Assembly: GCA_037043015.1 (NCBI GenBank)
Contig: CM073330.1
Coordinates: 14,650,512-14,714,511, forward strand
Length of the DNA stretch: 64,000 nt
Reading direction: 5' to 3'
Origin: Bryum argenteum
Lineage: Eukaryota > Streptophyta > Bryopsida > Bryales > Bryaceae
The stretch's first letter is position 1. The number at the start of each line of letters is the position of its first letter. Shown piece by piece: positions 36,448 through 47,900 of the stretch. A program made the translations under genes and the position numbers. The notes beneath the pieces were generated by a model. The model made no database searches. It was not told the origin of the DNA and saw only the letters and a program-made list of their open reading frames with translations.

Positions 36448-39251
36448 CTATGACGTCAATCCAAAAATCTCTGGCCACTTAAGCAAGGCTTTCTGCGCAG
36501 CATCTCGTCTAGCTAGCTTCTGAGATTTCCCAATTCCAGTGGACAAACGCAAGCCTTTCACATAGACTCTTATCCTGCACGATTCATTTGGGGTATTCTT
36601 ATTGTCGATTCCTATTAACCTGCACCAAGATTACACGAATCAGAAGTGTTCAATGAAACATGGAACATCATGCATGCATTCTCAGTTTAACAATCTTACT
36701 TGTAATCCGGTTTCTCCTGCAAGACTAATACACATTGCTCGTGCAGCACGGCGACAGGATTCCTTATTGGTTCCGCAAGAAGCAGGAGGGGTAACAACCG
36801 GGTCTCAACACACTGCAGTGCGATTTCTAGCCCCTGCCAACGAGCACCATCAGTGTAAGAGTGTAAATATACTACAATCTTGCTTTACAATGAGAGAGTA
36901 CAGTACCTTTTCTACGTAAAGACCACCAACATAAGCTTCAAGTGTGTCCGCATAAGCTTTCATCTGCAATTCCAAGCACACAGGCTTAGCAATCTCCACG
37001 GATGCACTATCAGTTCCTGAGCATGATTGAGTCTCATCTTTTTATGTAGCACCTTGGATTTAGTCTCTGACCAACACATGCGAAGTTTGAAACAGGCTCA
37101 GATGATAGATCACCTGTGATTCCAGGACAGTCGTTGCGGAAGGTTTCTTAGATTGAGAGAGGGGAGGATCACATAATACAAGCTCATGCGAATCCAGTAA
37201 TCTCCTCCAAACGCGAGCCAAGTTACTATTGCATACCTAGAAGGTCCAAAATATCCAGTTTGGAATCAAATTTTCAAGTGACTGCTATCTCAAAAGACGG
37301 TGCAATATCATAGGACACTCAGCACTATTGAAGATAGAATGCAAAGTTCGGTAGGCCAGTACCAACTGTGATCTTCGTTCCGTTATTAGCCCCTGCATCA
37401 TACATCAATGTATTAAGAGCCCCTATAGATTTGGAAACCTAGCTACAGAGAAAGACGTTCAAACCTGTGCATAATGACACACTAGACAATAACACGAGAT
37501 TGCGGGTACATAATGACACACTAGACAATAACACGAGATTGCGGGCAAGTGGCTTTACAGTTGAAACCAAAGGATGTTGACGAATAAGATAGAGAGAAAC
37601 AGAGAGATTCAAGACTGTATCTCCTAGTAAAGCAAGCTGCAACCGAGCCTGTCATTGATACAAGACACAAGTCAGTGAGAAGCAAACAACACTACTATAA
37701 GGGTGTAAATAGCATTCATGGTATATCAAGAGGCAATATAATAGAAGAATATGTAGCTCGTTTTCTGCTATTCTTCGTAATAACTCTTCAGAGAAAGCTT
37801 CCATGCAAATGCTGCTGAATGTAACATAGCTAGGTGTTTAAAGGAGTGCGAGTGAATCCAGTTGATCAACCTCTCCGTGTGCATCAGCGTAAGTCATCAA
37901 GTTGTCAGTCTCCAACGATTGACCAGACATAAGTGGCTTCCTCAGCTTCCTCTCTCGAATGGATTGCGGCATTTTTGACAAATAATAGCTCTTATGAACC
38001 TGCCCCATGCTAGATACACATTCAAGACACACCATCAGCTAAGGCACATCTGGTAGAAGATTAAAAAGATATGATAAGACGATGGGTACAGATGAGGACC
38101 AGAATCCGTAAAAGTAGCTCCCGTGAATGGATACGATAGCCCAGTTTGTTGTATAAAAGCTGCTCAACAAACCATGAACAATAACACTGGGTCAGAGGCT
38201 GCATCTAAAAGCATCTGAAACAAGCGGCTCAGTGCAAGGGAATGGCTGACCTTGTGCTGCAGATTGAAATTCTTGGGTAGGGGAAGCACTTCATGTATGA
38301 AATCCGGGATTCGCCACCAATGTTCCGGTTCCCCTGGCGCTTGGGGCAGTGCTGTCCAAGGCTTGCTATCATCGTCGTCCTCGCTACTAAGACTCTGGCT
38401 TTCTAACTCATCAACCTGTTGGCTATTCATAACGATCTCTTCAGCTCCGTGTAATCTAGATTCCGTGGCATCAACACTACTAGCCCCATTGTCACTATCT
38501 TCACTTGTCGGCTCCATGACACTACCATTCACTTTGATTGCATAGCCTCTCCTTCCAGAGTCTGCCAAGAGAAATACATCAATTCAGAACAAAATTGGCT
38601 AACGGAATCACTCAGCTGCGAATTGACCCCTAAATAACGATTCACGAGTTTGTTGACCACTTTCAGTTTGCTCAAACTCTACTCACATTTCGTCAGAATT
38701 GAGACTGTGAGAGAGCTATTTCATATCGACAGTGTGGTCATAATATACATTCCCAGTTCTTCAAGGTCAACTGCGACAGACTTTTTTAGTTGAATGCAAT
38801 GCAGATTGTCTACAAGAGACACAGATACCGATAAAGAAAGTGCAGTTCGTCCAATTTTACCTTCGCTCTGATCAAGTAAACTGCAGCAACCGCAACAATG
38901 TACACATTCGAGGCAACGCGCATGTAGAATAGAAATTCTTTATGAATTCACGGGACCGTTACCTCACCGAAAACCCTAAATCCTAATTCCTGATTCAAAC
39001 AGGAAAATCCGAAGTTAAGCCAGAGACATACCATGTAATGCAAGCGGATTTCTTCGAGAGATTGTAGAGAAAGTACGGCATCGCGCGAGATTTCCTGAAA
39101 CATAAAGAATGACCGCCCTTACAGATCCTCCTCGTGCCGCGAAAGAAAGACTGTTAGATGGTGATGCAACAGAAAGTCTCGAATTGCACTGAAGCCAGCA
39201 CGCAAGCTTCGCTGCGGCAATTCCCCCTCTCCCGTAACTCCGCATCATCAT
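36448..39251 (-). CDS. Mitochondrial RNase III-like protein with dsRNA-binding domain
   Basis: Nine in-frame exons give 447 residues: 39251-39032, 38561-38173, 37999-37871, 37648-37559, 37392-37363, 37236-37114, 36963-36907, 36833-36700 and 36619-36448. Residues 1-73 have no acidic residue, are rich in Arg, Ser and Ala, and contain RCRTFS: a typical mitochondrial presequence. The RNase III fold follows: FMVHKSYYLSKM (about 202-213), ALLGDTVLNLSVSLYLI (252-268), ITERRSQLVCNSNLARVW (279-296) and YADTLEAYVGGLYVEKG (331-347). A double-stranded RNA-binding domain ends the protein (YVKGLRLSTGIGKSQKLARR, then DAAQKALLKW). D256, D333 and E336 are kept, but the family Glu of ERLEFLGD is replaced (LALLGD), so activity is doubtful. 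It may be structural, like mitoribosomal mL44; that is inference. Confidence 0.85.
37471..37548 (-). repeat. 39-bp tandem duplication in an intron
   Basis: Two 39-base units (37471-37509 and 37510-37548) that differ at two or three positions, within the fourth intron of the RNase III-like gene. Reading through would stay open, but a donor at 37558-37557 joins the flanking exons in the correct phase and restores the family consensus, so the duplication is taken as intronic. Confidence 0.75.
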
Positions 39252-40086
39252 GATGGCGAGCTGGAATGAAATTCTGCACCCCTCCCTTCGTCTTCCTCAA
39301 ACTTTAGGCACATTACATCTTCTACTATCCCCGCATCATGCGAGCCTGATCGCTTCCAGGAAAACGACCGGGGGGGTCAAAGCTCGAATTCCGGAGAAGA
39401 CCACCTGATGAATGTTTGATCCTCTTTCCTCGTCACCAACATCTGCAAAGTCCTTTTCCCGGTGTTCAAAATGCAAGGATGTGCCTTTTGAGAAACAAAC
39501 ACTTAGGGTGAGCTTTGACTCTGACTAGTCCCGCCAATCTACATTCTTATAAATACAGTAGAATAATTCTTTGATCCAAAATAGATGTGTCTCTGAAGGG
39601 AGAAGTGCCTTTGAGCCATTAGATATGGTTATTATAGTAACTTCTACCATATATTTATTAACAAAAGTGAAGTGGATTTTGTTGTAATTAAAGTCATAAT
39701 TATATTCAAGACTACATTTTATCAGAGCTTTGTGAAGTTCAATTGCATTAAGCAGTTGTATGTATAAGACTAGCACAAAACTAAGGAAGAATGAGTTGCT
39801 CAAATCATTGATTGAGAGTATCTAGGGATGACGGAAAAAGTTTCATATATACCCGCAAGTATTGGCAACCACGAGCAAGTGAATGATTTGTCACGAACGG
39901 AAAGAGCACGAACGGAGAGCCCACTTCGTTCGTTTCTCGTCCACAGTCCTCCTCGTCAGCGGGGGCTAGCAAGGGAAGAGTCAGAGGTGTCTGTTGATAA
40001 GTGCGGGATCGAGCTTCTTGTTAGAATCTTGTGTAGGGGATCAGGGTTTGCATGCATCAGGATAGAGGAATCTCGATTCCAGAGTT
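39252..40086. promoter_or_regulatory. Divergent promoter region, RNase III-like and RimP-like genes
   Basis: 835 bases between two start codons pointing away from each other. The sides near the genes are mixed in composition and the centre (39540-39800) is AT-rich. No open frame with family resemblance lies inside. I could not name specific motifs; a shared promoter is inferred from geometry and from the related roles of the two genes. Confidence 0.5.
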
Positions 40087-42301
40087 ATGAGAACACTCAG
40101 GTTCTTCGCCTTTGGTCCAGCGCCGTTGTTGCGTCAACAGCAGCGGACTTGCTGCACATCGTCCTCAGTAGCGGCGCATGCATTTGTTTCCAGAATCCGG
40201 CAGCCTAGCTCAGCAATCAGCGATGACTCCATTCGATCGTCCTTTGCTGCAAGCCCCTTGAGCACCATCCATGGCGGCTTTCAGAGTCGGCTCTACAGCA
40301 AGAAAGGTAAGAAAGATGTGTTGCTTGAGGAGCGAGAATCCGAGGGCGGGCTCTTGCTGGAGGACGAGAAGACGAAGAAGAAAAAGAAGGTGAAAGAACA
40401 GGTGGACGAGAATGTTGAAGCTGCTGTGCCCGTGAATAATGTAGTTAGTGAGGATACCAAATCGAAGAAGAAAAAGTCGAAGAACAAACAAGTTAAGCCA
40501 AAGCAGGACGAAGTAGTCGAGTTGAAGCAAGACGAAGCTTCCGGTACTCTCCAGACTGAGGAGTCGGAAGTGGCGCAAAATGGCGCAAGCTCTGCAGAGG
40601 AGATTATTACCGAAGTGAAAGGAAAGAAGAAGTCTAGGAGTAAGAGCAAGCCGAAAGAATCTGAGGATGAGCTACCACAGGAATTGGACGAACCTGACGA
40701 ATCTGCAAGTGGTAAGCAAGCTTTTCTCTCCTTCACTAAGTCACTCATAATCTTAACTAGTAAGTGTATCAAAGCTCATGTTGATAAATGCGACAAGGTT
40801 GAGTACTGTCTTCAAAACTGGTTCGTTTAGGGTTACGGGATTGTTGGCATTCAAGCAGCTGAATTTAAACTGCTTGTTTTGATGCAGTTATAGAGGATGT
40901 TTTGGCAGAAGAATTCGAGGAGCACCTCGATGACGATGATTTTTGGGAAGACGATTTCGAACCAGAAGCTGAGGTATGTTCATGCTTGATGTCGGGTTGC
41001 AATGGAGATGCCAAGCAGGTTTGAGGTTGTTTGAGGCTCGATCAGAGGTTAATTGCCAATTCTCTTTTGCAGCTGAACGATGGAGGAGATGGAGGGGGAA
41101 TAGTGCTAGGAGAAGCTGCATGGGGGAAGGTAGCCCTAGAGTTAGCGGAGAAAGTGGTGGCCGAGTTCAACGGTGCTCTTGAAATCTTCGCTTTCAAAGT
41201 ATCTAAAGACACGGGCATCATTCGGGTCCGTGTGGACAAGTTATCTGACAAGTATATCACTTGACTCCCTTTCAAATTTGATCTTTTGAGTACCAACACA
41301 TGAGATATCTAGAGCATTTCTTTCTTGAAAGCGACGTCTTTGCATCGCATGTTTTGGAATCATCCGACCTATATGGTTCTCCTTCATTCTTACGAGGTTC
41401 TTGTTGTCGTCGCAGGTACGGTTCTCCAACAATGGATGAGATTCAGCAATTTTCTTCGTCATTTACCAAGCTTTTGGACAAAGCAGGAGAAGCAAAAACC
41501 ATTCCTGACGACTATGCTTTGGAGGTAAGTTAGACGTTTTCAGAGGTTTCAGTGAACGGGTATATCGTTCGTCAATCCTTGAAATCATCTATCCTACATG
41601 TGCATAATGATCATGATGTTTCATGAAGAACCTTCCTGAAAGTTCAATTTGTTGGTCTTGAAATAATATATGTAGTTGTAAATCTGAGATCGCATATACC
41701 TCTGGTATGCAGTTAAATAACGAACTAATGTGGCATTATTCTGTTTGTGAATGAAGTTATGACCTCGTTCAATTCTTACACAACTCGAAAGTTGTTGATA
41801 TTGCTACAGCGATCAAACCCTATCTTGTGTAATGTATATTCCTTTTCGAAGTATTAGTTTCTTTTCAAAGCGATAGAATTTTGGAACTCTTCATTCGGTA
41901 CTTTCGACAATGGAGTGGGACTTCTAATCGTAATGGCGGCTTGTATATGGCATTCGAGGAGTTTTTAACTTGAATAATTGGTTGCTGTGCAGGTATCGTC
42001 GCCTGGAGCTGAGCGTGTAGTGCGCATTCCCAAAGACTTGGATCGGTTTAAAGAGCTACCTATGTACGTGAGGTACATTGAGAGCTCGGGTGAAGAATCA
42101 CCTGCTCCGGAGAAGGATGGTGTACTGCAGCTAGAGTCTGTAGACATGGAGGTTGGATCTGCGAAGTGGAAGCTGGCAGATGTTCGTTTGAACAGAGATT
42201 TAGCTGGAAAAGGCAGAGGATTGACCAGGAAACAAAGAGATTGGAGAGTTGACCTGCCATTTGAGAGCATCCAGCTCGTTCGCTTGTACATCGATTTGTA
42301 A
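40087..42301 (+). CDS. RimP-like organellar ribosome maturation protein
   Basis: Five in-frame exons (40087-40711, 40888-40973, 41073-41251, 41416-41524, 41993-42301) give 435 residues. Bacterial RimP assists maturation of the small ribosomal subunit; plants have nuclear genes for organelle-targeted relatives. Seen: an Arg/Ser-rich N-terminus ending SRLYSKKGKK (about residues 67-76), typical of mitochondrial targeting, though a plastid role is not excluded. Then a Lys/Glu-rich linker to about 205, an acidic patch (EEHLDDDDFWEDDFEPEAE), and the RimP N-domain (ALELAEKVVAEFNGALEIFA, then IIRVRVDKLSDKYGSPTMDE). The signature VSSPGAERVVRIPKDLDRF at 334-352 matches the bacterial VSSPG motif. The final 70 residues are longer than in bacteria. 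Start is the first ATG of the targeting sequence. Confidence 0.88.
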
Positions 42302-43150
42302 GCTTGCAGAGTAACAAAGGTTAGCTGGTGTTTTGAGGATCATTGCTGTGGCTGGCACTTGTCTAGCTTCCAGAAGTGAGTCTGTAAGTAGATCCTGGTT
42401 TGTACATCCTCTGTGCATTTTCTCACACCCTTACAGTGTTTTTCCGCTACAGTAAGTTGGAGAACACTAATTTATCTCATGTGACTTATATTACTCCTTA
42501 TGAGAGAGACATCATGTGAGACTCGCATTCGTCATTGGCTTTTACAATTACTGTTGGTATGCAAGCAATTGTAAAGTATTTATTGATGTACCCTGAATAC
42601 CATGTCTGACGAAGTATGAACTTTTGTTTGGACTCTTTTGTACAGTTCATTTTAGACAGGAGTGGACACAGTTGGAGATGGAGACAGTATCTAGCATACT
42701 CACCAACTCAGTATATTTGGAGGTCCATTTGGAAGGTTCTCGGGGAAACGAAATCACTGTGTTCATTCATTTCTAATTCTTTAGAGTGTATCATTATACA
42801 CTTGCAACGAACATTTATGTAGGTTGATTAATTTAAATATGTCTGCATCTGGTGCATCTGGTTCAACTAATATAGATAATTGGATTGTGATAGTTGACTT
42901 TAGCTAAGATATGAAGAGAATTCAATGGATGGAAATCTTGTGATCATAGTAACAACATTTTTTGGGCGCATTTTATGAGTGTCTATTGTCATCATGCAAT
43001 CTTCTACAGTTAAGAGTCATATTTGGAAATTGTTGATGAATGGGATACTAAACTTTCATATATATGCTTACAAATCTTGTAAGAACAAGTTGGGCGTGAT
43101 CAATGTAGTTGGTTGCAAATATCCGTCTTTTATGCAATGAGTGATCAAAA
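42302..43150. other. 3' flank and intergenic DNA
   Basis: Includes the probable 3' UTR of the RimP-like gene (to about 42600). No further gene recognised. Confidence 0.4.
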
Positions 43151-43159
43151 TTTGAAGCA

Positions 43160-43351
43160 GTGGCAGTGGCGGCAGCATTTGAGGCGCTTAATGTTGTTCA
43201 TGCTTCTAGCAAGGTGCATGGAGATATCTGGGAAGATAATATTTTGGTTGCGGAGGAAAACGTCCGACTAATTGAGTTTGGGCTTTCGATGAACACCACC
43301 TACGGAGACCACAAGAAAGAGCTTGAACAGTTGTTGGGTGTTATGAGCTGA
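43160..43351 (+). pseudogene. Protein kinase catalytic-loop fragment
   Basis: An open stretch of 63 codons without its own ATG, beginning next to an acceptor-like CAG. It matches only the middle of a kinase: VVHASSKVHGDIWEDNILV (catalytic loop with Asp and Asn in place, HGD instead of HRD) and VRLIEFGLS, where the DFG Asp is replaced by Glu. No glycine loop or ATP Lys lies upstream and no C-lobe downstream. Best read as a relic of a kinase gene of the Bud32 or small-kinase type; exact family uncertain. Confidence 0.6.
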
Positions 43352-43508
43352 ATTAGGCTACGGGGTACGTGATGGTTGATCAACACGCAACGACAGAAAA
43401 TCATCCTTGTTCCCTGACTTCACCAAGCAATTGTCTTTTACGGGTGTCTCTCTTACGCCTTGAAGGTAGGGATTTTTGGTTGGAGTACTTGATTTGTAAA
43501 ATAGTTTC

Positions 43509-43531
43509 AGGGTTTAGGGTTTAGGGTTTGG
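43509..43531. repeat. Interstitial plant-telomere-like repeat
   Basis: Three tandem units of AGGGTTT, the plant telomere heptamer. Short runs like this also occur as telo-box promoter motifs, so no telomere origin is claimed. Confidence 0.8.
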
Positions 43532-43614
43532 TCGTAGTTCTTGATTTGTAAAATGGCTTTACAAGGTTCTTCAACCAAAGAATTTCCAAAATTCTACATA
43601 TTTGGTAGGCAACA

Positions 43615-43650
43615 TTTTTATTTTATTTTATTTTATTTTATTTTATTATT
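43615..43650. repeat. TTTTA microsatellite
   Basis: Tandem TTTTA units followed by a T-rich tract. Simple sequence. Confidence 0.85.
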
Positions 43651-44437
43651 TTTTTTAAATTTTTTCCAATGATATATTACATCAACGTTAAATGCAAGAG
43701 CAACTCATTTAGTTGCAACTACGATTAGATGGAAAACTCATAATCAATTGTCATTACCAATTTCGCCACAATTGGGCTGATGATACATTTAACGTTACAA
43801 AACAAACAACAAACAACTCATACAACACCGTTGGCAGTCATGGGTCTTGCTTCCTAAGCTCACCCAAAAACAACTTACAATACAATATATAATGTATAAT
43901 GTAAGCAATTGTTCTCTGGTACAAGAAATTTACATCCACCTATTCCCTTTCAATAGTTTCATCTAACCCACTAATCAAGTCTTTAAATAAATTATTATTA
44001 AAAAAAAAAAAAACTACAATATAATAGTCCCACGTTTCAATATTAATTTCCGTAAGTGAGCTCTGATTGATTTTTTCCTTGGGGTCCGTACCAGAAAGCA
44101 TATTGAGCAGCTCCATTTCCGATGCACATCCAAAAAATAGCTCTACCTCAGAGGAGGCCCTCCATGCTCCATCCATCACTCTCTGACTAAGTTAAGTGGG
44201 GACATTCTTTTGTATGCATTCGCTTCTCGTGGCCACCGCCCATGCCGCGCTTGCCTTGCATCCATTTGTCCGCTCCTCACAAACCTGCACTGATACTAAC
44301 TTAGATTCCTCACTCGAAACCTCTGCCCTTGGTTTCTCCGCCCAGTAACTTTCAAATATAAAAACCCACCATGGTCCAATCACCGCCTTAAAGGAAACAA
44401 TTCATTGTGGGGCCATTCCACCTCAGAGTGAGAGAAG
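43651..44437. other. AT-rich upstream DNA of the sugar transporter gene
   Basis: No gene seen. Minus-strand frames at 43940-44383 show no family resemblance. Confidence 0.35.
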
Positions 44438-44449
44438 CTCTCGCAAGCC

Positions 44450-44715
44450 TAAGGGTTCGCAGCAGCTACCAAGAGGATGAAGATGAGGATGAGCGTTGGA
44501 TGGGGAGGGGTAAAGGAGCCCCCTAATTTTTTAGTGTATTGGTTTAAATTGCCAAGGAGTAGGCCCCTAGAGTAATTTGGGGCCGCAGGGCCCATTTCTG
44601 AATTCAAAATCATCAAAAATGGCCTTGGGGGGGTTCAAATTAAAATTCCAGGGATGGGAGGGAGGATGGGGTGGCACTTTCTCATCCTCTTGGTAGCTGC
44701 TGCGAACCCTCACCC
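44450..44715. mobile_element. Mutator-like short element with target duplication
   Basis: A 266-base insertion with a perfect 29-base terminal inverted repeat: 44452-44480 (containing GGGTTCGCAGCAGCTACCAA) and its complement at 44682-44710. It is flanked on both sides by the direct repeat CTCTCGCAAGCC (44438-44449 and 44716-44727). A long inverted repeat with a 9-12 base target duplication is the hallmark of Mutator-like elements. The interior is non-coding. It lies 250 bases upstream of the sugar transporter ATG, so it may sit in its promoter or 5' UTR. Confidence 0.8.
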
Positions 44716-44968
44716 CTCTCGCAAGCCCCAGCTACACTTTTCCGTCTTCATCACTCCAAATTTATCGCGTTTTGGGAGGTTGGTTTTTTGCTTTTTCGCT
44801 AAAATACTCTCAGAATTGCGTAATCGGCAATTTCGAGGGTTTGAGTGCAAGGAAGCGGATCTTGTAGAAGACGCAAGCAAATACTATGAACTTCCCTGTC
44901 TGTCCTCAGAGAATGTGATTGTTGATGAATCTTTGACCGATTACTAGGGTTTTGATTGTTGCAGCAGG

Positions 44969-47900
44969 ATGGAGGATTTGAATGGGATGGAGGATCCTCC
45001 GCATGCCAGTAGCAGCCAGCAGGAGCAGGAGCAGCTGGAGAAGCCATTGTTGAAGACGACTGATGGGCAAGCTTCGTTGGGCAAACCCAAAAGCTCACGG
45101 CACCACCATCATCATAACTTGCGATCACGGCGTGATGCTGTGCTTCCGAATTCGGCTTATGCCATTGTGTCTACTCTCGTTGTCGCCCTTGGCCCTCTCT
45201 CTCTGGGATTCGCGGTATTCTCTCTATTCTTGCACTGTCTTGCTTCTTTTTGTTTTATCAAAATTCTTGTACTGTTTCTTTGTACATTTTGTTTATGAAA
45301 GGCTTAATGTTTCTTTCAGATACAGTTTTTATGGACAAAGCTGTCTTAGTTTGACCGATTGTACAGCTAGATACTGCTCCTTCTGTGATGATACTGACAT
45401 GATTGAGGAGAACTGATTTTATATAGAACTCTTCTTATCTGGGTCCTTTTGTAGTACCCACTCGGTTTGTCAGTCATTGGCTTTTGGAGAAACTGAATGT
45501 TCAGCATGTGGAATCGTTTTGGATGAACATCATGTTGCTGTTTTTGAGTTTCTGAGGGTGTCTAGTGTGCAAACAAACTCCACACTGTTATGTAACATCG
45601 ATTTTTTTTATGAATGGGAAGGTCTTGTAACGTATATATAAAGGGTATGCGAATGTTAATTCGATTGTTGTGTATAACTGCAGATTGGCTTCACTTCCCC
45701 AACTCAAGCTGCCATTACCAAGGATCTGAATTTTTCTATTGCTCAGGTAAGCAAGTGATTGCTGTATAAAACAATCTGGTAGTTGTGTTTTGTAACTCAT
45801 ATGACCTGAATGCTGTGTAGCCTCTTGGGTGTTTCTTGAAGACATTCTCGTGTTATCAGTGGGTGTGGTTTTGCTTAATTTCACATAAGTAAAATAGTTT
45901 TTGTAATAATGGATGCTTGATCAGTAATGACGAGTATGGAACCATATGAATACAGCAAGCCTTTTGAGTATGAGAGCATTACAATTAAGTGACTGGTTCG
46001 TTGTTTGTTGGTACCTTGCAGTTCTCAACGTTTGGTTCTATTCTAAACGTGGGTTGCATGATTGGCGCAAGTATTAGTGGTCGCTTAGCTGACTACTTCG
46101 GACGGAGAAGAGTAAGCCTCCTCTCTCCCGTTTCTTTTTTTTTTTTGTTTACATCTGTATTTTGTTGATAAACTTATTCCTCTAATTTGGTTATCGTTTG
46201 CTCAACAGGCGCTATTTCTGGCTGTTATCCCGTTGCTAGCAGGATGGGCTCTCATCACAGTAGGCAAGGTGAGTCTATTTAGAATATCTATTCGAGGTTT
46301 TCCATTCAAATGTGCCTTAGTGCACAGAAGAATCTGTTGTGATGTTCTCGCAGTCTGATCTACAGCATTTTAATGTGTTGTAATAGTAACGAGAGGGGCA
46401 TGTACTTGCAGAGTGCAACTCCTTTGGTTATTGCGAGGACTCTTATCGGTTTTGGAGGCGGCGTCATTTCTTTTACTGTAATTCCCTCAACCCTCTGGAA
46501 TGCTCATATCAGAACCAAGAATCTCTTTTCCTTCACAGTTGTTGCACCCTTTGGTATTTACATATAAGGGTTCGTGTTGCCAGGTACCGATGTATATAGG
46601 AGAGATCTCACCAAAGCATCTGAGGGGAACCCTTGGAACTATGAATCAGGTGCTCTTTTCGATATTACTCAATTTCAAATTTTGCTGATTACTTGAGATT
46701 TTTCTCGACAACGGGGCTAAGTCTCGTTCTGTTTGGAATATTGTTCAGCTTTTCATCACCATCGGCATCACCCTTGCGTACACCCTTGGCATGTTCTTCT
46801 ACTGGCGATTTCTTGCTGTTCTTGGTACGTTTCAGAATTGCTTGTTACGATGAGGTTATAGAGCATTTGATTGTTTCTATTACAATGTGCCTCAGTATTG
46901 CCTTCTTCCATATCTCACTATTAGTTTTCAATAAGCTTGCAAGTTTTTAAGATTGAGAAGAGTTGTATGATGATTTTGGCAGGTGGCATACCAGTTGTCG
47001 CATTAGTTGCTGGGCTTCTATATGTTCCTGAAAGTCCTCGCTGGCTGGTGAGTTTACTAGCTATGTTGTTATTCTGTATGTCCAGGTACTTAACCCTTGA
47101 AACTGGGTACTTGGTTTTTTAATATGGTTATTTCGATCGGTGACGTTTCGGGAGTTTGAATTTGAGTGGCTTCTTATCCTTTTATCTCTAGATTAGAGGA
47201 CACAAGAGGTATCAATACGAGTTGCTTAATTTGCGAGTGGTTCTTCGCATGAACAGGCTAAAGCGGGCAAGAGAGAGGAGCTGACTTCATGTTTACAAAA
47301 GCTGAGAGGCAAAGATTACAACATCGCCAATGAGATTGCAGATATTCAGGTATGAGATTGTTGTAGTAGCCAGACACGTTTTTATTGTTTCGACTTCACT
47401 CTACATAACTTTTGTCCTTTAAATTGCTTCTTACGCAGGCAGCAATGGAAGCCTCGAACGCACTGCCGAGCGTCAAACTGAGCGATTTGAAGCAACGAAA
47501 ACTCTTCCGTCCACTTGTTGTGAGTTTGTTCACTCATCCTACTAGTATTATCATTCAACATTGTGTTAGAATTGTGAGCTTTCTGTATATATCGGTTCAC
47601 AGTTTCTGTTATTTTCTTCAGTTTCTTTCAGTTGGTATTGAGCCACATGTTTCTTGTGTGAAGGCTGGAATAGGATTGATGGTCCTTCAGCAATTCTCTG
47701 GCATCAACGCGGTCATGTTATATGCCAACTCAATCTTTTCTACGGCTGGTAAGTTCAAAGAACCATCTTCTTATTATGCTTTACTACTGACCTAATAATA
47801 TCCGAAATGGGACGGATGGACCGATGACTATAGTTTGATTCTATGCAGGTGTTTCCAACCCCGAAGTAGCCTCTGTTGCTTTGGGCACTCTACAGGTACT

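Noticed and set aside
37439-37558. Longer version of exon 4 of the RNase III-like gene including the 39-bp duplication
   Set aside because: It breaks phase with the next exon; the donor at 37558 restores both frame and family consensus.
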